Shown one piece after another: positions 51,754 through 57,630 of a DNA stretch of 57,630 nucleotides. The stretch comes from a virus. Within the stretch, counting starts at the first letter, position 1, and every line of letters starts with the position of its first letter. The position numbers were made by a program, and so were the translations under genes. The stretch spans positions 1 through 57,630 of the IMG/VR virus record IMGVR_UViG_3300028045_000016; one strand, given 5' to 3'. The notes under the pieces were generated by a model, which was not told the origin of the DNA, ran no database searches, and saw only the letters and a program-made list of their open reading frames with translations.

Positions 51754-51772
51754 TATCTTTGTATCAAAGATA
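51754..51772. promoter_or_regulatory. Palindrome of two opposed -7 boxes
   Basis: TATCTTTG-TAT-CAAAGATA is a perfect 19-bp palindrome. The left half is the -7 box for the rightward gene at 51790, the right half that for the leftward regulator at 51739. It could also be an operator for the regulator itself. Confidence 0.72.
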
Positions 51773-51789
51773 ATAATAAATTACATCAT

Positions 51790-52068
51790 ATGAGTTGTGC
51801 AGGATTAAAAGGACAGGAATTAAAAGACTGTCAAGCTAAGTCTAAAAAAAGAAAAGGTGGTTATGAAGATGGTAGTGCTACCAAGAATACAACCGTAGAC
51901 CTTAATTCAATTAACTTTGCAAACAAGGATGTAGTTACTTGGGAAAAGAAAAAAGGTGGTGAAAGAAAAACATCATCAGGTGGTAACCTAGCATTTGGTG
52001 GAGCAAGTTTGAAAGGCTCAAAGATGAGATTACATAGAAAGAAAAACAATAGAAGTAAAAGAGCGTAA
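51790..52068 (+). CDS. Small very basic protein with N-terminal MSC motif
   Basis: The 92-residue protein is Lys/Arg-rich and Gly/Ser-rich. Its start, MSCAGLKGQELKDC, has cysteines at 3 and 14 and is paralogous to the start of the 52588 protein. The C-terminus is strongly basic (RLHRKKNNRSKRA). It could bind DNA or coat the genome in the virion. It is the first gene of a basic-protein operon. Confidence 0.7.
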   Translation: MSCAGLKGQELKDCQAKSKKRKGGYEDGSATKNTTVDLNSINFANKDVVTWEKKKGGERKTSSGGNLAFGGASLKGSKMRLHRKKNNRSKRA

Positions 52069-52086
52069 AGCAAAAAGATAAACGAT

Positions 52087-52218
52087 ATGGCAAAACTACA
52101 AGAGTATTTTACACAAGCTAACAAATCAATGAAGGGTAAACCTGAAAAGCAGGGACTTCCTTCAAATCAGCAGATTGCAAATAGTGTGTATAAAAAGTGT
52201 GGCAAGAAAAAGAAATAG
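52087..52218 (+). CDS. Small basic protein, 43 residues
   Basis: ATG 52087 opens 43 codons (MAKLQEYFTQANKSMKGKPE first, ending KKCGKKKK). It fills the gap between two basic genes in the same operon with an ACGAT-type A-rich leader and 3 nt before the next ATG. No motif beyond the basic Cys-Gly tail. Confidence 0.62.
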   Translation: MAKLQEYFTQANKSMKGKPEKQGLPSNQQIANSVYKKCGKKKK

Positions 52219-52221
52219 ACT

Positions 52222-52584
52222 ATGCCTAAAGATGCTTGTTATAAAAAGGTAATGAGGAGTTACGGCAAGTGGTCGGCTCGTGCTGCACAAGCAACTGCTA
52301 AGTGCAGAAAGAAAAAAGGAAAGGTTAGAAAAACTAAAGCAGGTTCTAACTTAAAGAGATGGGGGGAAGAAAAATGGATAGACACCCGTACTAACAAACC
52401 TTGTGGTACAGGAGGTAAGAGTGAATATTGTAGACCATCTAGACGAGTTTCTCGAAAGACACCCGTTACCAAAAAAGAAATGTCAGCTTCTACTTTAAGA
52501 AAAAAACAATCTGAAAAAGCGAGGATTGGTAAACAAGGAGCAGGAGGAAGAAAAGTTAAATCAGTTAGAAGAAAAAGAAAATAA
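52222..52584 (+). CDS. Basic protein, DUF5872-like
   Basis: The 120-residue protein has two motifs. KDACYKKVMRSYGKWSARAA and KCRKKKG (3-35) match the small Cys-Lys-Tyr-Trp-Ala module seen in phages and giant viruses. NLKRWGEEKWIDT, KPCG and EYCRPSRRVSRKTPV (44-81) match the DUF5872 pattern as I recall it. It is very basic at the C-terminus. Likely a virion or nucleic-acid-binding protein; no enzymatic motif. Confidence 0.75.
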   Translation: MPKDACYKKVMRSYGKWSARAAQATAKCRKKKGKVRKTKAGSNLKRWGEEKWIDTRTNKPCGTGGKSEYCRPSRRVSRKTPVTKKEMSASTLRKKQSEKARIGKQGAGGRKVKSVRRKRK

Positions 52585-52587
52585 GAT

Positions 52588-52872
52588 ATGAGTTGTAAAG
52601 GATTATCAGGAAGAAAACTAAAAAAATGTATGAAGGCTTATGTGAAGCAATCGACAAGGCAGTTCCCTACATTTAATCAAGCTACAGATACTGTAAGTAC
52701 TACAATCGCTTCTAACTCTGTAAATGGTGTAAGGTTTATGAGAGAAAAAACTCGCAATCCTAAAATAAAAAAAGAATTAAAAAATTCTATTTCAACACCT
52801 CTGCTTGTAAAAGCAAATGATAAAAACGATAGACATCCTTATAAATTAAAAACACATAGAAAAAAGAAGTAG
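52588..52872 (+). CDS. Small very basic protein with N-terminal MSC motif
   Basis: The 94-residue protein begins MSCKGLSGRKLKKC, with cysteines at 3 and 14 as in the 51790 protein. The rest is basic with a Thr/Ser-rich centre and ends HPYKLKTHRKKK. It is 1 nt from the next gene, and the two MSC proteins look like paralogues. Confidence 0.68.
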   Translation: MSCKGLSGRKLKKCMKAYVKQSTRQFPTFNQATDTVSTTIASNSVNGVRFMREKTRNPKIKKELKNSISTPLLVKANDKNDRHPYKLKTHRKKK

Positions 52873-52873
52873 T

Positions 52874-53206
52874 ATGTCCAAGAAGAAAATAGGAGATGGC
52901 AAGACTATAGTTACAACTGCTACTATAAAGAAAGTAAAGAACGAGAATAGTAGTCGTAAAAGTAGAGCAACCTTTGAATCAGACAACAGGATATCAAAGA
53001 AGGTAACTAAGAACGATAAAGTAAAAAGAAAATCTGCCACCCTTCAAGATGATGGTAGTTTGGTTATCGCAACAAATAGTTCTTCTAATCCTGCAGGGAG
53101 AACAAGAACAATAAGAAATAAAAAACGAGCAGCAAAAAAATTAGCTAATATGACTGAAAGGTTTAATAAGCAGCAAAATCGTTTTAATAAAAGAGCAGAA
53201 TCATAA
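52874..53206 (+). CDS. Lys/Arg-rich protein of unknown function
   Basis: The 110-residue protein consists largely of Lys, Arg, Asn, Ser and Thr, with an Arg-rich stretch (GRTRTIRNKKRAAKKLANM). It is probably disordered and nucleic-acid-binding. It ends TAATG with the next gene. Confidence 0.68.
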   Translation: MSKKKIGDGKTIVTTATIKKVKNENSSRKSRATFESDNRISKKVTKNDKVKRKSATLQDDGSLVIATNSSSNPAGRTRTIRNKKRAAKKLANMTERFNKQQNRFNKRAES

Positions 53207-53496
53207 TGGCTGATAAGAGCAAAATGAAATGTAATGTCGTAAGAAGAAGCGACAGAGCAGGAAAAAAGAAAATGGTTAAAGCTTGTGCAGGTGGAAAAGA
53301 AAAGCTAATCCACTTTGGTGCAAAGGGTTACGGTCATAATTATTCTGCTGCTGCTAGAAAATCATTTAAGGCTCGTCATAAGTGTGGAACTGCTAAGTCT
53401 AAATTGACTGCTAGGTATTGGTCCTGCAAGAAACTATGGGCAGGTTCAGGGGGTAGTACAAAATCATCCCCTAAAAATAGACAAGGAAAATATTAG
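53206..53496 (+). CDS. Basic Cys-containing phage protein
   Basis: The 96-residue protein has a conserved-looking core: FGAKGYGHNYSAAARKSFKA, then RHKCGTAKSKLTARYWSCKK (about 55-75) with paired cysteines. I recall this core from other phages of marine origin, without known function. It closes the basic-protein cluster. Confidence 0.72.
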   Translation: MADKSKMKCNVVRRSDRAGKKKMVKACAGGKEKLIHFGAKGYGHNYSAAARKSFKARHKCGTAKSKLTARYWSCKKLWAGSGGSTKSSPKNRQGKY

Positions 53497-53504
53497 TATA
53501 TTTG
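53497..53504 (+). promoter_or_regulatory. -7 promoter box, TATATTTG
   Basis: TATATTTG plus TAA starts 1 nt after the stop of the basic cluster and 22 nt before the ATG at 53519. No TTG is visible upstream. Confidence 0.55.
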
Positions 53505-53518
53505 TAAAAAATAAAGTT

Positions 53519-53659
53519 ATGGGTAAACTCTTTGTGAGAATTGGATTGTGGATGCAATCAGTATGGTGTAAGTTTCAATGTCAATGGAATTGGTTAGTCT
53601 CTAAACTAATGTTTAGTGTTGCTACCTGCCCTAACAAATTATGTACTTGTAAAAAATAA
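53519..53659 (+). CDS. Small Trp/Cys-rich protein, 46 residues
   Basis: ATG 53519 encodes 46 residues (MGKLFVRIGLWMQSVWCKFQ first). It has four Trp and four or more Cys, an amphipathic N-terminal half, and ends with TCPNKLCTCKK-like residues (CPNKLCTC). It has a promoter box just upstream. Function is unknown; it could be membrane-associated. Confidence 0.58.
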   Translation: MGKLFVRIGLWMQSVWCKFQCQWNWLVSKLMFSVATCPNKLCTCKK

Positions 53660-53665
53660 AATCAA

Positions 53666-53821
53666 ATGAAATCAAAAGGACTAGGAGATACAGTAGAAAA
53701 AATAACTAAAGCAACAGGAATCAAAGCAGTCGTTGAGGCAGGAGCAAAAATCTTAAACAAAGATTGTGGTTGTTCAGAAAGGAAGGCTATGTTAAACAAC
53801 AAGTTTCCTTATAAAAAATAA
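53666..53821 (+). CDS. Small conserved-looking protein, 51 residues
   Basis: ATG 53666 encodes 51 residues (MKSKGLGDTVEKITKATGIK first) with a C-terminal KDCGCSERKAMLN and FPYKK. I recall similar KGLGDTIEKITKATGIK proteins next to structural genes in flavobacterial phages. The AAATCAA leader precedes the ATG. Function is unknown. Confidence 0.68.
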   Translation: MKSKGLGDTVEKITKATGIKAVVEAGAKILNKDCGCSERKAMLNNKFPYKK

Positions 53822-53827
53822 AAGATT

Positions 53828-54319
53828 ATGGCACAAAATATTATTCAAGGTAGACTCGCAGTAGAAGCATACCTTTCAGACAACGCAAACATTCCTTTCC
53901 CTGCAGTAAATGCGAAGGGAGATGTTTCAGAAACGAAGGTTAACTACTTGGTTGACAACTCGGGAACTTTCAAAGTAAGCAGAGCAAGAACAGGTGATAT
54001 CGTTTATAATGTAACTTTGGGAACCTCAGCTACAGTTATTGATGTTGAAGCCGAGACCGATTTACTATTGAATGACAATATCTTTACTGCAGTTGGACAA
54101 GAATATATTGTGTATAGTGCGAGTTCTGTAGATGATTTACAAAATGCAAACAATGGTTGTGTTTTATATGTAGGTTCTACAGGCGATTTAGAGGTAACAC
54201 CTTTAGGTCAAGATAGTCCTATTGTATTTAAGTCAGTTCCTGTAGGGTTTTTCCCGGTACAGGTAATTAAAGTATGGGTAAAGAACACTACTGCATCAGA
54301 AATCATAGCACTTTGGTAA
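53828..54319 (+). CDS. Putative head decoration/structural protein
   Basis: The 163-residue beta-rich protein contains DLQNANNGCVLYVGSTGDLE and GFFPVQVIKVWVKNTTASEI in its C-terminal half, a pattern I associate with small conserved virion (decoration-type) proteins of marine phages. There is no membrane segment. It lies between the basic-protein cluster and the lysis cassette. Confidence 0.72.
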   Translation: MAQNIIQGRLAVEAYLSDNANIPFPAVNAKGDVSETKVNYLVDNSGTFKVSRARTGDIVYNVTLGTSATVIDVEAETDLLLNDNIFTAVGQEYIVYSASSVDDLQNANNGCVLYVGSTGDLEVTPLGQDSPIVFKSVPVGFFPVQVIKVWVKNTTASEIIALW

Positions 54320-54350
54320 TGAAAATAACAATAGGCATAACAATAAAGAT

Positions 54351-54428
54351 ATGAAGAATTATTGGGTACATACCACCACATTTGGAGACCTAGAGATTAT
54401 TTATAAATTAATAAATAAAGATGAATAA
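54351..54428 (+). CDS. Possible 25-residue peptide
   Basis: ATG 54351 opens 25 codons (MKNYWVHTTTFGDLEIIYKL first) that end over the next ATG (overlap 8 nt). It fills the only gap before the lysis genes. The length makes it tentative. Confidence 0.3.
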   Translation: MKNYWVHTTTFGDLEIIYKLINKDE

Positions 54429-54603
54429 TTGGATGGCAGACATTAAAATGTACCTATTAAACATAGGCACCCTTGCGATATCAATGTCGCAAATAGATAT
54501 GATATTAAAAATCACTTTGCTTTGTTTGTCGGTGGGGTACACGGCACAACGTTGGTACTTGCTAGACAAGGAACGCAGAAAGAATAATGAGAACGATAAG
54601 TAA
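54421..54603 (+). CDS. Small membrane protein of the lysis cassette
   Basis: The 60-residue protein has hydrophobic segments at about 10-25 and 28-42 and a charged C-terminus (KERRKNNENDK). It overlaps the amidase gene by 17 nt, so it may be a pinholin/antiholin or spanin-like partner. One or two passes are possible. Confidence 0.62.
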   Translation: MNNWMADIKMYLLNIGTLAISMSQIDMILKITLLCLSVGYTAQRWYLLDKERRKNNENDK

Positions 54604-54997
54604 AATAATTATTCATTGTTCGGCTACTAGAGAGGGACAGGATATAACTTTAGACACCATAAGAAAATGGCACGTTGATGGTAGGGGATGGTCAGACATC
54701 GGTTACCATTTTTTGGTTATGCTAGATGGTAGTGTAAAAGTTGGAAGACCAATCGTTAGAGGTGGTGCTCACACAAAAGGAGAAAACAAATTTTCAATAG
54801 GAGTTTGTTATGTGGGTGGAGTAGATGAAGACCTTTGTCCAAAAGACACTAGAACAGATAGTCAAAAATTATCTTTAAAAAATTTAATGGTAACGTTAAA
54901 GGAAATATATCCTGAAGCAACCATACACGGACATAGAGATTTTTCCTCAAAGGCTTGTCCAAGTTTTGATGCAACAAAAGAATACAAACATATATGA
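54587..54997 (+). CDS. N-acetylmuramoyl-L-alanine amidase (T7 lysozyme-like endolysin)
   Basis: The 136-residue enzyme is an Amidase_2 family endolysin. All catalytic residues of T7 lysozyme can be placed: H10 (IIHCSAT), Y40 (GYHF), H116 (HGHRDF), K122 and C124 (SKACPSFD), with the same K-C and H-K spacing as in T7 (H122, K128, C130). It cleaves the bond between muramic acid and L-alanine. There is no signal peptide, so the holin releases it. It overlaps both neighbours. Confidence 0.92.
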   Translation: MRTISKIIIHCSATREGQDITLDTIRKWHVDGRGWSDIGYHFLVMLDGSVKVGRPIVRGGAHTKGENKFSIGVCYVGGVDEDLCPKDTRTDSQKLSLKNLMVTLKEIYPEATIHGHRDFSSKACPSFDATKEYKHI

Positions 54998-55389
54998 AAA
55001 AAATAATTGAATGGTTCGGGGGTAGTGTAGTAAAAGATTTAATGTCAGGTCTTGATAAACTATTTACATCAAAGGAGGAAAAAATTCTAGCTGAGAATGC
55101 TATAAAACAAATTCTTATTCAAAAGCAATTAGAGTTGCAGAAAATGCAAACTGAAATCATAGTTACGGAAGCAAAAGGTAATTGGCTTCAAAGAAGTTGG
55201 AGACCTATCTTAATGTTAGCTTTTGGTTTTATAGTTATTTATGTAAAGTTCATAGCACCATTATTTGATTTAAGAATTCCGGAGTTAGAAAATGAATTTT
55301 GGAATCTACTACAAATAGGTATTGGTGGTTATGTTATAGGTAGAAGTGGGGAAAAAATGGTACGGTCATACTCAGAGTCTAAAAAATAA
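54994..55389 (+). CDS. Holin, 3TM-type family
   Basis: The 131-residue protein matches the Holin_3TMs pattern: an N-terminal amphipathic helix, a basic coiled region (KQLELQKMQTEIIVTEAKGN), the conserved NWLQRSWRPILML followed by a hydrophobic segment (about 67-87), and a second near 108-117 (IGIGGYVIGRSGEK). It permeabilises the inner membrane to let the amidase out. It overlaps the amidase gene by 4 nt. Confidence 0.85.
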   Translation: MKKIIEWFGGSVVKDLMSGLDKLFTSKEEKILAENAIKQILIQKQLELQKMQTEIIVTEAKGNWLQRSWRPILMLAFGFIVIYVKFIAPLFDLRIPELENEFWNLLQIGIGGYVIGRSGEKMVRSYSESKK

Positions 55390-55407
55390 ACCGTCAAATA
55401 ATTTCAG

Positions 55408-55415
55408 TACCTTTG
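55408..55415 (+). promoter_or_regulatory. -7 promoter box, TACCTTTG
   Basis: TACCTTTG plus TAA lies 24 nt before the ATG at 55440. No TTG at 17-23 nt upstream. Confidence 0.6.
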
Positions 55416-55439
55416 TAATTATAAAAATGATTTCCATTA

Positions 55440-56177
55440 ATGGCTAGAATTATAACATATCCAATAGACTCGCAAGTAACAGGTGGAGATAAAGTCATAG
55501 GTACTGATTCTCAAACTTCGTTTACAAAGAATTTTTCTGTAAGCGATATTGTAGATTATATTAATATATCTTCTTCAGTAGATTCACAAACACTAAGATA
55601 TAGATTTCAAGTATTAACAGTAGCTAAACCTGATTTAGAAAAGGGTACAATATCTTTTGACCCACCGGTAGGTGATACCTATCCCTTCGATTCAGTATCT
55701 GATTTTGTTATAAGTGATTATAGTTTAAAGTATGTGAGTCAAGGAAAGTTAACTGATATTTCTAGTTTTTATAATAGTCTTATTGGTTCTCGTGTTTTAA
55801 TTACAAACACAAAAGATATTAGTGAGTTTGGTGTATATGATTGGGATTCATCATCTCCTTATAAACCAACACCTAACTATCACAACATAGGGTTAACTAA
55901 AATCTATGGTGCAGGTAGTTTAAAAAAGGATGAAGAATATTTTATATCTTTGTTGTCGTGGAATTCTTCTGTAATTGGAGGAGATAAAACCTTTGTGTTT
56001 ACACAAGGAACCCCTCTTCCTCAATGGGATATTGTACACAACCTAAATAAGTTTCCATCCGTAAGTGTGGTAAACTCATTTAAGGAAGAAGTATTTGGAA
56101 AAGTAGATTATATAAACAAAAATAGAGTAACTGTAACATTTGCAGCACCCTTCTCAGGTCAAGCGTACTGTAACTAA
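55440..56177 (+). CDS. Tail fibre/appendage protein
   Basis: The 245-residue protein begins MARIITYPIDSQVTGGDKVI, resembling the 2011 protein, which suggests the same virion docking site. The C-terminal 60 residues (WDIVHNLNKFPSVSVVNSFK, then FAAPFSGQAYCN) match a small beta domain common at the end of flavobacterial tail proteins. It lies between lysis cassette and main fibre gene. Confidence 0.78.
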   Translation: MARIITYPIDSQVTGGDKVIGTDSQTSFTKNFSVSDIVDYINISSSVDSQTLRYRFQVLTVAKPDLEKGTISFDPPVGDTYPFDSVSDFVISDYSLKYVSQGKLTDISSFYNSLIGSRVLITNTKDISEFGVYDWDSSSPYKPTPNYHNIGLTKIYGAGSLKKDEEYFISLLSWNSSVIGGDKTFVFTQGTPLPQWDIVHNLNKFPSVSVVNSFKEEVFGKVDYINKNRVTVTFAAPFSGQAYCN

Positions 56178-56197
56178 ATTAAAAAAAAACAAAAATT

Positions 56198-57630
56198 ATG
56201 GCAATAAAGTATTTAGATGCGATTGACTTAACGGGATTAGAAATCCAAAATGTCCTCGCACAGAGCAATCCGGGTAATCCGGCAACGGCATTAGGCGAAG
56301 GACAATTCTTTTTCGACTCAACTGCGAAGACATTAAAGTATTATAACGGTACTGCTTGGGTAGAACTTGATGGACAAGGTGGCGTAACAGGAATTGTAGC
56401 AGGTAAAGGTATTACTGTATCTAATCCAACAGGGTCAGTTACGGTTGGTGCTGATTATTCAAGTGCAACAAACATTATTCTTTCTGCAACAAATGCAGCA
56501 GGTACTCCTGTTCCTCCGGAAGCACAGATTATCTACAACGAAAAGTCTGTAGTAAAGTATGCTCAGGTTCAAGATTTACCTTTTACTGCTAACCTAGGTA
56601 CAGTAACAAGTGTAGGTGTATCAAATGCAGCAGGAACTTTTGTAACTGTAGGTTCGTCAGGTGGAACAACTCCTGCAATCTCAGCAAACTTAAACGCAAC
56701 AGGAACTGCAAGTGCAACTACTTACCTAAGAGGTGATAACAGTTGGGCAACTATTCCTTCAGGATTCGCAGGATTCGATATTAGTGATGGAAAATCTCCA
56801 TTCTCTGTAGCTTCAGGAAACGTAGTTTTATTCTCATCTTCAACATTAGACATTGCTACAAGTACTGCTTTAACTGTTGATATTGAATTACCTGTTACAG
56901 GAATTACTGCAGGTGCTTATACCTCAGCAGATATTACGGTAGATGCTCAAGGTAGAGTAACTAAAGTTAGCGATGGTGGTGCAGGAACAATGAGTTCATT
57001 CACACTAACATCAGATAGTGGTACAGACCAAATAGTAACTGACGGACAGACACTTAATATAAGTGGTGGTACTGCATTGTCAGGTGTAGTTGGTGCTACA
57101 GATAAAGTGACTATTAATCACGATGCCTTTGGAACTGCAGGAACATATGCATATCCTTCACAGGTAGTTACAAACGCAACCGGTCACATCACCTCTATTA
57201 CTGCAGGTAGTGCTCCGGGAACAATGAGTTCGTTTACTATTGAAGCTGACTCAGGAACTGCTGAATCAATTAGCAATGGAAACTCAATAAACTTTGCCGG
57301 TGGTGAAGGTATTGTTACTGATGTAGCAGCTACAGATACTATTAATATTGTACTTGACCTTTCGGAACTTCCTACAAAAACTGCAAAGGTAGACCCTAAG
57401 ACAGATTACTTAGTTGGCTTGTTTGATAAAGGAGCAGACCAAAACAAGGTTATTATTAATGACCTTGGTCTTAGTCTTTGGGGAGCACCTACCGTGGATT
57501 TAAGTATGGCATCTAACAAAATTACTGATGTTACTAATCCAACGGCAGCACAGGATGCAGCAACTAAGAACTATGTAGATACAACATTCGCAGGTTCAGG
57601 AGCATTAATCTACCAAGGTGGATACGATGC
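56198..57630 (+). CDS. Large tail fibre protein, 3' partial
   Basis: ATG 56198 opens a frame that stays open to the window end (477 full codons plus two bases). The N-terminus (MAIKYLDAIDLTGLEIQNVL) looks like a virion-attachment domain, followed by an FFFDSTAKTLKYYNGTAWVE segment typical of phage fibres, then Gly/Ala/Thr-rich beta repeats, twice with a PGTMSSFT-/GTMSSFT-type start, and DVTNPTAAQDAATKNYVDT near the end. Joined to position 1 it would continue in frame into the collagen-like protein, giving a fibre of about 1047 residues. Confidence 0.87.
   Translation, partial: MAIKYLDAIDLTGLEIQNVLAQSNPGNPATALGEGQFFFDSTAKTLKYYNGTAWVELDGQGGVTGIVAGKGITVSNPTGSVTVGADYSSATNIILSATNAAGTPVPPEAQIIYNEKSVVKYAQVQDLPFTANLGTVTSVGVSNAAGTFVTVGSSGGTTPAISANLNATGTASATTYLRGDNSWATIPSGFAGFDISDGKSPFSVASGNVVLFSSSTLDIATSTALTVDIELPVTGITAGAYTSADITVDAQGRVTKVSDGGAGTMSSFTLTSDSGTDQIVTDGQTLNISGGTALSGVVGATDKVTINHDAFGTAGTYAYPSQVVTNATGHITSITAGSAPGTMSSFTIEADSGTAESISNGNSINFAGGEGIVTDVAATDTINIVLDLSELPTKTAKVDPKTDYLVGLFDKGADQNKVIINDLGLSLWGAPTVDLSMASNKITDVTNPTAAQDAATKNYVDTTFAGSGALIYQGGYD

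Noticed and set aside
53600-53660. CRISPR or IS elements anywhere in the window
   Set aside because: No regularly spaced direct repeats, transposase or terminal inverted repeats were seen; repeats found belong to R1/R2, collagen and fibre coding sequence.

Overview
The window is almost certainly a tailed bacteriophage genome of the podovirus type. Its structural proteins recall the crAss-like (Crassvirales) lineage, and the host is probably a member of Bacteroidota, most likely a Flavobacteriia-type bacterium. The evidence is: low GC; A-rich leaders with little Shine-Dalgarno; repeated promoter -7 boxes of the Bacteroidota type (TAnnTTTG); a BT4734/VirE-like primase-helicase; and portal, capsid, ring and muzzle proteins whose sequences recall crAss-like virion proteins. 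No integrase, DNA polymerase or RNA polymerase was recognised. Lineage and host are inferred from remembered family signatures, not from a database search.

Layout. (1) Positions 1-34134, all on +: a collagen-like fibre end, small tail/accessory genes, terminase, portal, scaffold, major capsid protein, ring/tube proteins, three muzzle-type proteins, a GNAT acetyltransferase, three internal virion (ejection) proteins, the last 3004 residues long. (2) Positions 34131-48263, all on -: the early/replication block. It holds small nucleases, an SF2 helicase, a primase-SF3 helicase, an SSB-like protein, a recombination exonuclease with an annealing protein, two DnaA domain IV-like proteins, a transglycosylase and an ArdC-like antirestriction protein. 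(3) Positions 48264-49359: a regulatory hub with a G-quadruplex motif, a small single-gene transcription unit, a tRNA-Arg(UCU), and one copy (R2) of a duplicated repeat element whose other copy (R1) lies before the primase gene. (4) Positions 49360-57630, mostly +: groEL, a membrane microprotein, groES, a winged-helix regulator on -, a cluster of very basic Cys-containing small proteins, a structural protein, a lysis cassette (small membrane protein, T7-lysozyme-like amidase, holin), and fibre genes up to the window end.

The last codon fragment and the first base of the window are in frame, so the open fibre frame at the end could run straight into the collagen-like frame at the start. This fits a circular (or circularly permuted) genome of about 57.6 kb cut inside one fibre gene. 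The + block would then be one continuous late region from 48764 through the ends to 34134.

Points that deserve most attention: a complete phage-encoded GroEL/GroES pair with a membrane microprotein coupled between them; the R1/R2 element, whose repeats keep exactly the same spacing in two places 8.4 kb apart; two apparent promoter classes (early - strand sites with a -33 TTG and + strand sites without one); a 19-bp palindrome made of two opposed -7 boxes at a divergent gene pair; and the operon of Lys/Arg-rich mini-proteins.
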